From NCBI GenBank assembly GCA_012519525.1, contig JAAYQB010000067.1, positions 1 to 28,796 on the forward strand: a DNA stretch of 28,796 nt, read 5' to 3'. The notes under the pieces are model-generated. The model saw only the letters and a program-made list of their open reading frames with translations, made no database searches and was not told the DNA's origin. The translations under genes and the position numbers were made by a program. Every line of letters starts with the position of its first letter. The stretch's first letter is position 1. The stretch is from Bacteroidales bacterium. Its GTDB lineage: Bacteria > Bacteroidota > Bacteroidia > Bacteroidales > WCHB1-69. Below, piece after piece: positions 7,446 to 16,405 of the stretch.

Positions 7446-8803
7446 TTTGTTATAATTCCAAATTTTTCAAAAAAGTCGCAATCTTGGTATTGCTCTTTTA
7501 CTTTTATATGTGTTATTTTTACTTTATTTATCGCCCATTTCAGTAGTGCTTTTTGCTTTTTTTGCTCTAAAGCAACATTCTTAATTTTTTCATAGTCATC
7601 GATTAAATTTGCTTTATGTGCTGCGTGTTTTGCTTTTACATATATAATTCTATATGCTTGATTTCCATCATCGGTAATCATAGGCACTACTTGTGAAAAC
7701 TCTCCCGCTATTAAATTGTTGATAGCATATAAAATAGATTTATCCAACTGATCTTCCGTAAAAGTATACGATAAATTATAAGGATTTACAATTACGCCAC
7801 CATTAATTTTACTGGGGTCATCGGAATAACGCATTGCTGCCGAATCGAAAGGCATTTTAGTGTCTTTCAATATTTTATATATACTATCCAAATAATTTTT
7901 AGACTGCATCATTTCTTCTGCAGAAGGTTTGGGTTTTATTAAAATATGTGCCACATTGATTTGATCTCCCCTACGTTCAATCATTTGTATAATATGAAAT
8001 CCTGCTTGTGTTTCTACGACAGGGGAAATTTCGCCGGGTCTTAAAGTAAAAGCGGCTAATTCAAATTCACTAAAAAGTTCACCTCTGCTCACAAAACCTA
8101 TTTCGCCTCCTTTAGCAGCGCTAGCGGGGTCTTCGGAATACAATCGAGCAAATGTTTTGAAGCTCTCGCCTCTCAAAACACGAGAACGTATTTCTTCAAG
8201 TCTATTTTTAACTTCTATTTTTTCTATTTCACTAATGATAGGTGTTTTAACTATTTGCGACAATTCATATTCTAAAGGAATTACGGGCAAACTGTCGTAA
8301 GGTATGCTTTCAAAATACTCTTTAACTTCCTGATAAGTAATGTTGATATTTTGTGTCAATTTATATTGCATTTGATCGATAAGAAATTCATCTTTTACCA
8401 AATCACGTGAATCAATTTTTATTTCGGAAAGTGTTTTTCCGTAGGCTTCTTCCAATTTTTTAATGTTTCCTCCCATTTGTGCTATTTGCATACGCATATT
8501 ATAGTCTATTCGTTCGTTGATTTGCGCATCCGTTACGACAATACTGTCCAACTCAGCTTGATTGACCAATAATTTTTGAAAAATCAGCTGTTCTAAAATA
8601 GCACAACGTAATTCATCTTCATTTTCAAGAGTAAACAAGCCCATTTGATATTTATATCCTTGTAAAGCATATTCTAAGTCCGACTTTAAAATAATACGAT
8701 TGCCGACAGTTCCTATGATTTCATCAATAACATTTTTATCTGTTTGAGCAACAGCCATTATTTGTATAAAAAAGCATAAAACAATTCCTATTTTTAATTT
8801 CAT
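7442..8803 (-). CDS. surA: SurA-like peptidyl-prolyl isomerase/chaperone, two parvulin domains
   Basis: A 453-residue protein with a signal peptide (MKLKIGIVLCFFIQIMAVAQ). After a SurA N-terminal region (VDEIIGTVGNRIILKSDLEY-like start, residues ~25-170) there are two parvulin domains. The first includes YSEDPASAAKGGEIGFVSRG and a GFHIIQM end (about 180-275). The second begins NVAHILIKP and includes YSDDPSKINGG (about 280-400). The family chaperones outer-membrane proteins in the periplasm. It is the third of three consecutive foldase genes, two bases after the lipoprotein foldase and overlapping moxR. The gene symbol rests on domain order and family resemblance, not on a specific ortholog test. 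Confidence 0.85.
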   Translation of the reverse strand: MKLKIGIVLCFFIQIMAVAQTDKNVIDEIIGTVGNRIILKSDLEYALQGYKYQMGLFTLENEDELRCAILEQLIFQKLLVNQAELDSIVVTDAQINERIDYNMRMQIAQMGGNIKKLEEAYGKTLSEIKIDSRDLVKDEFLIDQMQYKLTQNINITYQEVKEYFESIPYDSLPVIPLEYELSQIVKTPIISEIEKIEVKNRLEEIRSRVLRGESFKTFARLYSEDPASAAKGGEIGFVSRGELFSEFELAAFTLRPGEISPVVETQAGFHIIQMIERRGDQINVAHILIKPKPSAEEMMQSKNYLDSIYKILKDTKMPFDSAAMRYSDDPSKINGGVIVNPYNLSYTFTEDQLDKSILYAINNLIAGEFSQVVPMITDDGNQAYRIIYVKAKHAAHKANLIDDYEKIKNVALEQKKQKALLKWAINKVKITHIKVKEQYQDCDFFEKFGIITK

Positions 8804-8805
8804 AT

Positions 8806-9666
8806 TTATTTTTTTTCTGATTCACTCTCTACGGCAACTACTATAGCACGCTCTTTTTGAGCTTTTTTTAATGCGTCCAATCTTATTTTTTTCAACAATG
8901 CTTGTCTTCGTTGATTGAGAATAATGTTTTTTATATTTTCTTTTTCCACACTCAAAGGCGAATAGGCTTCGTTAATTTTAAAGTCAATAATTTTAACTAA
9001 ATACACACTATTCGAATCGCTTAATTCTATATTTCTATTATGATGTAAGTATTGCTCTTGATTATAAGTATTGATGGGCATTTCTTTTAAAATATCATCA
9101 AATAAAAGCCAATCGTTTTCAAAATACATATTTTCGGCATGATTAAGTGCTATGTTTTTGAGCCTTTTTTCATCTTGCGATGAAAGATTTTCAGCAAATA
9201 ACAAATGACGTACTAATTCCAACTGCTTGAAATCTAACGGTAACTTTATATAATGCACTTTTACAATGTTTTTTCGCATTTCGAAATCCAATTTATGCTT
9301 CTCGTAGTAATGCCGTATTTCTTCATCCGACACTTCTTTATTTAATAACGATTCTACTTTTTTATTTTCGTAAGCAAAAATTAAAAGAGACTCATAATAT
9401 GCTTGCAATTGTTTATCAAAATTTTTCTCTTTACGTGTCAATGTTTTTTCAGCTTCATGCAATAATACTTGTTTTTGAATCCATGTGTCTATATAATAAG
9501 CCGGTATAATTACGCTATCGGATTGTGTTTCAAAGTTGGGAATCATTTCCTCCAAATCGCTATATGACAGCTCCTTATCATATACAAAAGCTATGACTTT
9601 TTCTTCCGAATGCTTGCACGCTACGCATAACAAAAAACAAGTGAAAATAAGAAGTGAATATTTCAT
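8806..9666 (-). CDS. SurA/PrsA-like foldase lipoprotein lacking a parvulin domain
   Basis: A 286-residue lipoprotein: the lipobox LLCVAC places the acylated cysteine at residue 17. The rest looks like the helical SurA/PrsA N-terminal chaperone region (the EEMIPNFETQSDSVIIPAYYIDTWIQ-type start, the SDEEIRHYYEKHKLDFEMRK segment and a coiled C-terminal helix). I do not see the parvulin signature GGDLG or a GFHI-type strand, so prolyl isomerase activity is doubtful. It lies between two clear parvulin-domain foldases, with a one-base overlap to the upstream one, suggesting joint action on outer-membrane or exported clients. Family call is moderate. Confidence 0.7.
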   Translation of the reverse strand: MKYSLLIFTCFLLCVACKHSEEKVIAFVYDKELSYSDLEEMIPNFETQSDSVIIPAYYIDTWIQKQVLLHEAEKTLTRKEKNFDKQLQAYYESLLIFAYENKKVESLLNKEVSDEEIRHYYEKHKLDFEMRKNIVKVHYIKLPLDFKQLELVRHLLFAENLSSQDEKRLKNIALNHAENMYFENDWLLFDDILKEMPINTYNQEQYLHHNRNIELSDSNSVYLVKIIDFKINEAYSPLSVEKENIKNIILNQRRQALLKKIRLDALKKAQKERAIVVAVESESEKK

Positions 9667-11723
9667 TATTTATTTTTTATCAACGATAAAATGGCTTCTT
9701 TGTCTACCCATATTTTATTGTTTGTACGCAAATCTTTTATCCATTCTTCTTCCAAATAGTTTTGATATTGCGAAACTATCATTCCTTTTACCTCTTCTAA
9801 AGGTTTTGGTGATGGTGCTAAGAATTCGACGGGTAAAACTATTTGCAAACTTGCATTGAGTGGATATTTATCTAAAAATTGCTTTAGCTCATCGGCTTGC
9901 GGTTTAACATTTTCTCCGTTTTTTGCTTTATTTATATCTTCTTTCCAGTTATCCCAACTAAAAATTTCATCGAATTTTTTATTTTCCGCTCTTTCTAACA
10001 ATACATTTTCAAGAGTTATCAATTCCTGCTTTTTGTTTAATTTTTGCATTGCTTGCTGAGGAAGAGTTCCTTTTTTCAACAATTTTAAAAATTTATTACA
10101 ACTTGATTGATCTTTTGCCGTATACACATTGGCATTCAAGCGTACATCGTATAAATAATTGTTCTGAATAGTGGCATAAAACTCCTTTAAGCCTATCGTA
10201 TCTTGTTCTGCTTTTCTCCACACTTTTTGCTCGTTTAATTCATACAATAAAACTCCTTCTTTGTATTCTTTCATCAAATTGGCAAACTCAGGATGTTTTG
10301 TTTCAAGTTGTGAATCTTCGTAATCAATAACCGTTTGTTGAACAAAATCTTTGTAGAAATAGGTTATTATTTCGCTAAGTTCTATATTGATTTCATATTG
10401 ATTTTGTTCAAGGTATTGCGCAAAATCTTTTTGTGTATATATCTTATCGGCTATTTTAAATAAAGGTTTTTCCCATTGTGCTACCGATTTTGCTTCCCAT
10501 TTACCTTCAAAAATCGAAGAATCAATCTTGTAAAATGCCTCTAATGCAGGAAATTTATTTTTTTCTTTGTATTCTTTAAAACCGTATTCTTTTTTCAATT
10601 TATTAGCAAAAGCTTCTTTGCTTTTATTCGATCGAGTGTCTTTCATAATTCTATTTCTAACAATAGCTCTCGTCTCAGCATTTATCTCGATAGGAATTCT
10701 TTTGGTTAATTTTACAATATGAAATCCATATATTGTTTCAAACGGCTCACTAACTTCATTCAATTTCAGATTATACATGTGTTGAATAAAATCTCCGATA
10801 TAATCATTTACCGCAAAAAGAGGTAATTCTCCTTTACGCGAAACAATTCCTTTATCAGTACAATACATTTCTACTGCTTTGGTAAAATCCATTCCTTCTT
10901 TCACTGCCTTATAAGCTTCTTGTGCTTTATTTTTAGTTTCAATCGAATCCTCCTTGCTTGCATTAGCGGGATAAGATATTAAAATTTGTGAAATCGCACA
11001 TCTTCCAAGAGCGGGCTTTTTATCTTGTAAGTAAAGAATATGATAGCCGAATTCCGTTCTAATAGGCATAGATATTTCACCTACTTTTAAATTATACGCT
11101 CCCGATTCAAAAGAATAAATCATATTAAACACACTAAAATAGCCTAAGTCGCCTTTATTTCCTCTTTGTCTGACAACACCTTCCGAAGTTTTAAAATCTC
11201 TTGCCGATGGGTCGTCCGATTCTTTTTCGGCTACGGCATTAAAGGGTTCTCCATCTAAAATACGCTTACGTAATTGCATGATTTCTTTATATGCTTTAAG
11301 CGTATCTTCCGGTTTAGCTTCCAACGATAATTTTTTCATAATATGACTTACCCTTAAATCCCACTGCATACGCTGCATTGCCTCGTCAAGTAGCTTGTCA
11401 TCAACTTCTTTATCGGTTAAATAACCCTTAGCGGCTTGCGTGCGATAACCTTCCAATTCTTTTTGCAGTTTTTCTATGGTATCCAAACGCAGTTCCAATG
11501 CTTCGGCATAACGTAATCGGAAATTGATATACAAATCAATGTATTCGAGTAAGTCTTTTTCCGTTGATTTACTTAAATCATTATTTTTAATATACGTGTT
11601 TTTAAATTCGGATAAACTTACATTTTCCTTTCCTATTTTCAACACTATTGCATTGTCTTGTGCTATCACATGATAAAATGACAATACAAAAATTAAACTT
11701 ATGATACTTGCTATTCTTCTCAT
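9666..11723 (-). CDS. Periplasmic PpiC/SurA-type peptidyl-prolyl isomerase, two parvulin domains
   Basis: A 685-residue protein with a signal peptide (MRRIASIISLIFVLSFYHVIAQ). The N-terminal 100 residues are helical (SLSEFKNTYIKNND). Two parvulin domains follow: one from about 120 to 235 with GNKGDLGYFSVF and EFGYHILYL, the other from about 240 to 340 with GELPLF and IYGFHIVKL. The C-terminal ~300 residues are a long region rich in Glu and Lys, as in other Bacteroidales members of this family. It probably folds exported and outer-membrane proteins. It follows guaB by 22 bases and overlaps the next foldase by one base. Confidence 0.85.
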   Translation of the reverse strand: MRRIASIISLIFVLSFYHVIAQDNAIVLKIGKENVSLSEFKNTYIKNNDLSKSTEKDLLEYIDLYINFRLRYAEALELRLDTIEKLQKELEGYRTQAAKGYLTDKEVDDKLLDEAMQRMQWDLRVSHIMKKLSLEAKPEDTLKAYKEIMQLRKRILDGEPFNAVAEKESDDPSARDFKTSEGVVRQRGNKGDLGYFSVFNMIYSFESGAYNLKVGEISMPIRTEFGYHILYLQDKKPALGRCAISQILISYPANASKEDSIETKNKAQEAYKAVKEGMDFTKAVEMYCTDKGIVSRKGELPLFAVNDYIGDFIQHMYNLKLNEVSEPFETIYGFHIVKLTKRIPIEINAETRAIVRNRIMKDTRSNKSKEAFANKLKKEYGFKEYKEKNKFPALEAFYKIDSSIFEGKWEAKSVAQWEKPLFKIADKIYTQKDFAQYLEQNQYEINIELSEIITYFYKDFVQQTVIDYEDSQLETKHPEFANLMKEYKEGVLLYELNEQKVWRKAEQDTIGLKEFYATIQNNYLYDVRLNANVYTAKDQSSCNKFLKLLKKGTLPQQAMQKLNKKQELITLENVLLERAENKKFDEIFSWDNWKEDINKAKNGENVKPQADELKQFLDKYPLNASLQIVLPVEFLAPSPKPLEEVKGMIVSQYQNYLEEEWIKDLRTNNKIWVDKEAILSLIKNK

Positions 11724-11745
11724 TTTCTTATATTTAATTTTATTA

Positions 11746-13224
11746 TTATCTCGTATAGTTAGGAGCTTCTTGCGTTATAGTAACGTCATGAGGGTGATTT
11801 TCTTGTATGCCTGCCGATGTTACTTTAATAAAACGTGCTTTTTTCAAGGCTTCGATGTTAGAAGAACCCGTATAACCCATTCCTGCACGCAAACCTCCTA
11901 TCATTTGATGTATTACTTCCGATAACATTCCTTTAAAAGGCACTCTTCCTACGATACCTTCAGGAACTAATTTTGCAATATCGCTTTCAAAATCTTGAAA
12001 ATATCTGTCTTTAGAGCCTTTTTGCATCGCTTCTAAAGAACCCATTCCTCTATAGGTTTTGTATTTTCTTCCTTCATATATAATCGTTTCTCCCGGCGAC
12101 TCTTCTACTCCGGCAAATAAAGAACCTGCCATAATGGTTGAAGCTCCTGCCGCTAATGCTTTGATAATATCGCCCGTATAGCGAATACCACCATCGGCAA
12201 TGATAGGAATTTCCGTACCTTTTAAAGCTTTAGCGACAGCATAAATAGCCGCTAATTGAGGTACGCCGACTCCGGCAATAATACGTGTGGTGCATATAGA
12301 ACCCGGACCTATGCCTACTTTGACTGCATCGACACCTATTTTAGCCAAAGCAATGGCTGCCTCAGGTGTAGCAATATTTCCTACTACCATTTGTAAATCA
12401 GGATATTTTTGCTTGATTAGTTTAGCTATTTGTATTACTCCTTTCGAATGACCGTGTGCCGTGTCGACAACTATGGCATCTACACCTACTTTTTTCAGTT
12501 CATCTACTCTTTCCATCGTGTCGGCTGCCGTACCCACCGCAGCTGCCACACGCAAACGACCTCTGCTATCTTTACAAGCATTGGGACGAGCTTTGATTTT
12601 AATAATGTCTTTGTAAGTAATCAAGCCTATCACTCTGTTTTTATTGTCTACTACCGGCAATTTTTCAATTTTATACTGCTGTAAAATGTCGGCAGCTTTC
12701 TCGAAATCAGTAAATTCAGTAATGGTAATTACCTTTTTAGTCATTATTTTTTCAATCGGTAAATCCAAATCTTTTTCAAAACGAAGGTCGCGGTTGGTAA
12801 CGATTCCTTTTAAACGTTTTTCCTTATCCACCACAGGAATTCCTCCGATATGATACTCTTTCATAAGAGCAAGAGCATCTTTTACGGTAGCTTTAGCTCC
12901 TATAGTAATCGGTTCGATTATCATACCGTTTTCCGCACGTTTTACCTTATTTACTTCAAAGGCTTGCTCCTCTATCGACATGTTTTTATGGATAACGCCT
13001 ATTCCGCCTTCTTGAGCAATAGCAATGGCTAACTTTGATTCCGTAACGGTATCCATAGCTGCCGATACTATGGGAATATTTAAAGTTATCTCTTTTGTAA
13101 ATGAAGTAGATAAATCAACTTCACGAGGCAATATTTCACTATATGCAGGAAGGAGTAATACGTCGTCGTATGTAAATCCCTCTCCTACAAACTTTTCTTT
13201 TTCGAACTCAAAAGATGTATTCAT
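11746..13224 (-). CDS. guaB: IMP dehydrogenase
   Basis: A 492-residue enzyme converting IMP to XMP with NAD+, the committed step of GMP synthesis. The N-terminal catalytic part starts FTYDDVLLLP. Two CBS domains follow from about 95 to 205 (MKEYHIGGIPVVD, LQQYKIEKLPVVD). The catalytic loop GPGSICTTRIIAGVGVPQ contains the nucleophilic cysteine, and the flap carries YRGMGSLEAM. The ATG at 13224 (MNTSFEFEKEKF) is preferred over the in-frame TTG at 13242 because the promoter at 13256-13263 would leave the TTG almost no leader. First gene of the guaB-foldase-moxR operon. Cytoplasmic. Confidence 0.97.
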   Translation of the reverse strand: MNTSFEFEKEKFVGEGFTYDDVLLLPAYSEILPREVDLSTSFTKEITLNIPIVSAAMDTVTESKLAIAIAQEGGIGVIHKNMSIEEQAFEVNKVKRAENGMIIEPITIGAKATVKDALALMKEYHIGGIPVVDKEKRLKGIVTNRDLRFEKDLDLPIEKIMTKKVITITEFTDFEKAADILQQYKIEKLPVVDNKNRVIGLITYKDIIKIKARPNACKDSRGRLRVAAAVGTAADTMERVDELKKVGVDAIVVDTAHGHSKGVIQIAKLIKQKYPDLQMVVGNIATPEAAIALAKIGVDAVKVGIGPGSICTTRIIAGVGVPQLAAIYAVAKALKGTEIPIIADGGIRYTGDIIKALAAGASTIMAGSLFAGVEESPGETIIYEGRKYKTYRGMGSLEAMQKGSKDRYFQDFESDIAKLVPEGIVGRVPFKGMLSEVIHQMIGGLRAGMGYTGSSNIEALKKARFIKVTSAGIQENHPHDVTITQEAPNYTR

Positions 13225-13255
13225 GACTAAAAATTTTTTCAAAATAATGAATCTA

Positions 13256-13263
13256 CAAAAATA
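13256..13263 (-). promoter_or_regulatory. -7 promoter element for the guaB-foldase-moxR operon
   Basis: The minus strand reads TATTTTTG (consensus TAnnTTTG), 32 bases upstream of the chosen guaB ATG, and it supports that start. The five genes downstream are separated by at most 22 bases or overlap, so this one promoter could drive all of them. Confidence 0.55.
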
Positions 13264-13381
13264 TATATTTTTTTTATATTAACTATATTTAATATGTAAA
13301 ATTATAAAATATTAATCCGATTAATACTTTTTAAAGAGTAAAAGATTTTCAGATATTTTTATTTTATACGAAAATTTCGTG

Positions 13382-13389
13382 TATTTTTG
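13382..13389 (+). promoter_or_regulatory. -7 promoter element for the der operon
   Basis: TATTTTTG matches TAnnTTTG and lies 22 bases before the der ATG, giving a leader of roughly 15 bases. It is divergent from the guaB promoter. No convincing -33 TTTG is visible. Confidence 0.55.
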
Positions 13390-13411
13390 TAATCTTAAAA
13401 CGTAAAAAATC

Positions 13412-14719
13412 ATGACGAATGTAGTTGCCTTAGTAGGAAGACCTAATACCGGAAAATCGACACTCTTCAATAGACTGACGCGTTCACGGCAAGCTATTGT
13501 TGATGCTACTGCCGGCGTTACACGTGATCGTAATTACGGAAAATCGGAATGGAACGGATTTACATTTTCAGTTATTGATACAGGCGGTTATGTCGATAAC
13601 TCGAAAGATATTTACGAAAATGAAATAAAAAAACAAGTCCTTTTAGCCATTGACGAAGCTGATGTTATTTTATTTTTAGTGGACGGACGTGAAGGAATTA
13701 ATCCTATGGATGAAGATATTGCACGTATCCTTCGTACAAGCGTAAAGCCTATCTACTTAGTCGTTAATAAGATTGACTCCCCTATTAATTATAACGACCA
13801 AATGGAATTTTACGCTTTAGGAATGGAACATCTTTTTGCTGTTTCGGCTGCTTCCGGAAGTGGAACCGGTGAGTTATTAGATAGTGTGGTGCAGCATTTT
13901 AATCAAAAAGAAGAAAGTGAAGAAACGGATAATTTACCGAAAATTGCGGTAGTAGGACGTCCCAATGTAGGTAAATCATCTATTATCAATGTTTTTCTTG
14001 GAAAAGAACGTCATATTGTATCCCATCTTTCAGGCACAACAAGAGATTCTATCTTTTCGCGATACAAAGCTTTCGGTTTTGATTTTAATTTAATAGATAC
14101 GGCAGGATTGCGTAAAAAGAAAAATGTAGACGAAGACATAGAATTTTATTCCGTAATGCGAACCGTACGCACTATCGAAAACAGCGATGTTTGTATAGTT
14201 ATGTGTGATGCTACTCAAGGATTTGAATCGCAAGACCTCAATATATTAAGTTTAGCTCAACGCAATAAAAAAGGAATTGTAATTGTTGTCAACAAATGGG
14301 ATTTAATAGAAAAATCGAACAATACGGTCAAAGAATTTGAAAAAGCCATACTTAATAAAATAGCTCCCGCTAACGATGTTCCCATTATTTTTACTTCCGT
14401 TATCAAAAAACAACGTATTTATAATGTTATAGAAACTGCCATTGAGGTATATCAAAATATGAAACGAAAAATAACTACTTCGGAAGTAAATAATACTTTG
14501 TTAGAAATCGTTAAAGACAATCCGCCACCTATGCAGAAAGATAAAGTAATAAGAATTAAATATATTACTCAACTTCCTACGGCTTATCCGCAATTTGTAT
14601 TTTTCTGTAATTTACCGCAATACGTACGCGAAGATTATAAACGTTTTATTGAAAACAAGATACGAGCCATTTGGAACTTCCGTGGAAGTCCGGTAGATAT
14701 TTATTTTAGAAAAAAATAA
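13412..14719 (+). CDS. der: Ribosome biogenesis GTPase Der (EngA)
   Basis: A 435-residue protein with the two tandem GTPase domains unique to Der. Domain one has GRPNTGKST at 8-16, DTGG and NKID. Domain two has GRPNVGKSS near 183, the DTAG switch and NKWD. The C-terminal KH-like domain runs from about 350 to the end (PTAYPQFVFFCN, RFIENKIRAIWNFRGSP). It acts in 50S subunit maturation in the cytoplasm. Length is normal for the family. It heads a three-gene unit with the GldH-like lipoprotein (8-base gap) and queD. Confidence 0.97.
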   Translation: MTNVVALVGRPNTGKSTLFNRLTRSRQAIVDATAGVTRDRNYGKSEWNGFTFSVIDTGGYVDNSKDIYENEIKKQVLLAIDEADVILFLVDGREGINPMDEDIARILRTSVKPIYLVVNKIDSPINYNDQMEFYALGMEHLFAVSAASGSGTGELLDSVVQHFNQKEESEETDNLPKIAVVGRPNVGKSSIINVFLGKERHIVSHLSGTTRDSIFSRYKAFGFDFNLIDTAGLRKKKNVDEDIEFYSVMRTVRTIENSDVCIVMCDATQGFESQDLNILSLAQRNKKGIVIVVNKWDLIEKSNNTVKEFEKAILNKIAPANDVPIIFTSVIKKQRIYNVIETAIEVYQNMKRKITTSEVNNTLLEIVKDNPPPMQKDKVIRIKYITQLPTAYPQFVFFCNLPQYVREDYKRFIENKIRAIWNFRGSPVDIYFRKK

Positions 14720-14727
14720 AGTTGATT

Positions 14728-15204
14728 ATGAAAAAACACATCATTCTATTTTTAGTAATAACGTTAAGTTTTATTGCCTGCGACAATAAAAAAGTAATTT
14801 ATGAGCAAACTATTTACTTTGCCGATGCACAATGGAATCGTTTTAGTATATTGGAATTTACGCCGGAAATAAAAAACATAAAAAAAGATTATGATTTTAT
14901 TGTAAGCGTTCAATTCAAAGAAGGATACCAACACAATACACTACCTATCAATACAGTATTAATATATCCAAACGGGCAAAAAAATATTAATAGACACGTG
15001 TTTTTAATACAAAACGAACACGGTTATTTAGGCAATGTTAAAGACGATTCACGCTACATTGAAGCAGTTATATTCAGCAAAAAACATTTTGACGAAAAAG
15101 GAACTTATATTTTTACAGTGCAACAACTTACACAATATTACGATTTAGGAAACATAAAAGCAATCGGCTGTAAAGTAATACGCAGCAATTCAAAAAATAA
15201 ATAA
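14728..15204 (+). CDS. GldH-like lipoprotein
   Basis: A 158-residue lipoprotein. The ATG at 14728 is preferred over the TTG at 14722 because MKKHIILFLVITLSFIAC follows directly, with a lipobox ending in cysteine 18. The rest is beta-rich and shows features of the gliding-motility GldH family: an aromatic strand around IYFADAQWNRF, a mid-protein YPNGQ, and the C-terminal FDEKGTYIFTVQQLTQYYDLGNIKAIG, where GldH has F-x-x-x-G-x-Y followed by L-x-x-I-x-x-IG. In Flavobacterium GldH is needed for gliding and type IX secretion, but the family is also widespread in non-gliding Bacteroidetes. The match is by pattern, so it remains moderate. It lies between der and queD in one operon. Confidence 0.55.
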   Translation: MKKHIILFLVITLSFIACDNKKVIYEQTIYFADAQWNRFSILEFTPEIKNIKKDYDFIVSVQFKEGYQHNTLPINTVLIYPNGQKNINRHVFLIQNEHGYLGNVKDDSRYIEAVIFSKKHFDEKGTYIFTVQQLTQYYDLGNIKAIGCKVIRSNSKNK

Positions 15205-15230
15205 TTTTTCTACTATTAACACTTACATCA

Positions 15231-15680
15231 ATGACAAAAATTAGAATTACAAAAATCTTTCATTTTGAAATGGCTCACGCACTTATTGACTACAATGGAT
15301 TGTGTAAAAACATACATGGACACTCCTATCAGCTTGAAATAAGAGTAAGTGGAAACATTGACCAACATCCCGACCCTTCTAAAAAAGGAATGGTAATGGA
15401 TTTTTCCGATTTAAAAGAAATCGTTGAAGAACACATTATTCAGCAATATGACCATGCACTTATTTTAAACGACAAAAGCAATCCCGAACTAATCAAACAG
15501 CTAAAAGCCAATTACCAAAAAATATTAATCGTCAATTTTCAGCCCACCAGCGAACAATTGTTGGTTGATTTTGCACAGCGCTTAACCAAGCAGCTGCCAA
15601 AATATGTAACACTGCACAGCATTCGACTTTCAGAAACACAAAACTCTTATGCCGAATGGTATGCGGAAGATAATTTGTAA
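15231..15680 (+). CDS. queD: 6-carboxytetrahydropterin synthase (QueD/PTPS family)
   Basis: A 149-residue enzyme of queuosine/7-deazaguanine synthesis, forming 6-carboxy-5,6,7,8-tetrahydropterin from dihydroneopterin triphosphate. Zinc-binding histidines are in FEMAHAL and HGHSY, the catalytic cysteine is in CKNIHGHS, the Asp-His pair in QYDHALIL, and the substrate-binding glutamate in LSETQNSYAEW. All are present, so it should be active. A pyruvoyltetrahydropterin synthase function cannot be excluded from sequence, but QueD is the usual bacterial role. Last gene of the der unit; transcription probably stops at the hairpin 15803-15843. Confidence 0.9.
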   Translation: MTKIRITKIFHFEMAHALIDYNGLCKNIHGHSYQLEIRVSGNIDQHPDPSKKGMVMDFSDLKEIVEEHIIQQYDHALILNDKSNPELIKQLKANYQKILIVNFQPTSEQLLVDFAQRLTKQLPKYVTLHSIRLSETQNSYAEWYAEDNL

Positions 15681-15730
15681 GTATAAACTTTTTATAAAAA
15701 TTTCCTTTACAAAAACACAACACACTTTTT

Positions 15731-15766
15731 GGGACAGTACCTTTTTTTTACCGCAAAGAACGCAAA
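15731..15766. repeat. Short dispersed-repeat-like remnant (GGGACAGTACC, then CGCAAAGAACGCAAA)
   Basis: GGGACAGTACC (15731-15741) differs by one base from GGGACACTACC at 28103-28113. After a run of eight Ts comes ACCGCAAAGAACGCAAA (15750-15766), an internally repeated CGCAAA-GAA-CGCAAA unit of a kind often seen as intergenic repeats. No ORF accompanies it. It may be the scar of a mobile element end, or simply a dispersed intergenic repeat; sequence alone does not decide. Confidence 0.35.
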
Positions 15767-15802
15767 AAATTTTGTTCAAAAAATTTCACTTTATTATAAA
15801 AA

Positions 15803-15843
15803 AAAACGAGATTGTTCGGTATTCACCTCAATAATCTCGTTTT
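15803..15843. terminator. Bidirectional terminator between queD and the hydrogenase operon
   Basis: AAAACGAGATT (15803-15813) and AATCTCGTTTT (15833-15843) form an 11-base perfect stem with a 19-base loop, flanked by A-rich sequence on the left and T-rich on the right. It lies in the 208-base gap between two convergent operons, so it can serve both queD (+) and hydC (-). Confidence 0.75.
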
Positions 15844-15888
15844 GGTTTTGTGAGAATTATTTACATAATCTCACATAGCATAAGGTGT

Positions 15889-16380
15889 TTAGCTACATTT
15901 TTCTTTTTGATATTCTTGAATAATAGCTTTAACACTATCTGTAGAAACTCTACCATAGACTTTTTCACCTACCATTACAACAGGAGCCAAACCACATGCA
16001 CCGACACAGCGTAAGCAACTTAATGAAAACTTACCGTCAGGGGTAGTTTGTCCGACTTGTATATTTAAAATACGTTTAAACTCGTCTAACACCTTTTCCG
16101 CACCACGGACGTAGCATGCTGTTCCCATACATATACTAATGGGATGTTCGCCCTTCGGAACCATAGTGAAAAATGAATAAAAGGATACTACACCATAAAC
16201 CTGAGCTACCGAAACGCCTAATTCTTCGGCTATTACTTCCTGAACTTCAGCAGGTAAATAGCCAAATACTCCTTGTGTTTTGTGCAACACGTTTATTAAT
16301 TCACCTTTATTGTTGTTGAATTCTTTACAAATTGCCTTAATTTGTTCAACTTTTGTATTACTTAATTTTATTTTTGCCAT
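15889..16380 (-). CDS. hydC: NADH-dependent [FeFe] hydrogenase subunit HydC (NuoE-like)
   Basis: A 163-residue thioredoxin-fold [2Fe-2S] protein of the NuoE/HydC family. The cluster ligands are in CMGTAC (C-x4-C, near residue 87) and CLRCVGACG, where the C-x3-C pair gives the usual four-cysteine pattern. The N-terminal helical part (LINVLHKTQGVFGYLPAEVQ) is the standard NuoE segment. In bifurcating hydrogenases HydC joins HydB to shuttle electrons. The gene is last in the operon, after hydA, whereas hydC-hydB-hydA is a common order elsewhere. Cytoplasmic. Confidence 0.92.
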   Translation of the reverse strand: MAKIKLSNTKVEQIKAICKEFNNNKGELINVLHKTQGVFGYLPAEVQEVIAEELGVSVAQVYGVVSFYSFFTMVPKGEHPISICMGTACYVRGAEKVLDEFKRILNIQVGQTTPDGKFSLSCLRCVGACGLAPVVMVGEKVYGRVSTDSVKAIIQEYQKEKCS

Positions 16381-16405
16381 AATGTTAAAAATTTATCGAG
16401 TTAAA

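Noticed and set aside
13225..13242. TTG start for guaB
   Set aside because: It lies only about 14 bases from the -7 element, leaving almost no leader; ATG at 13224 fits IMP dehydrogenase length.
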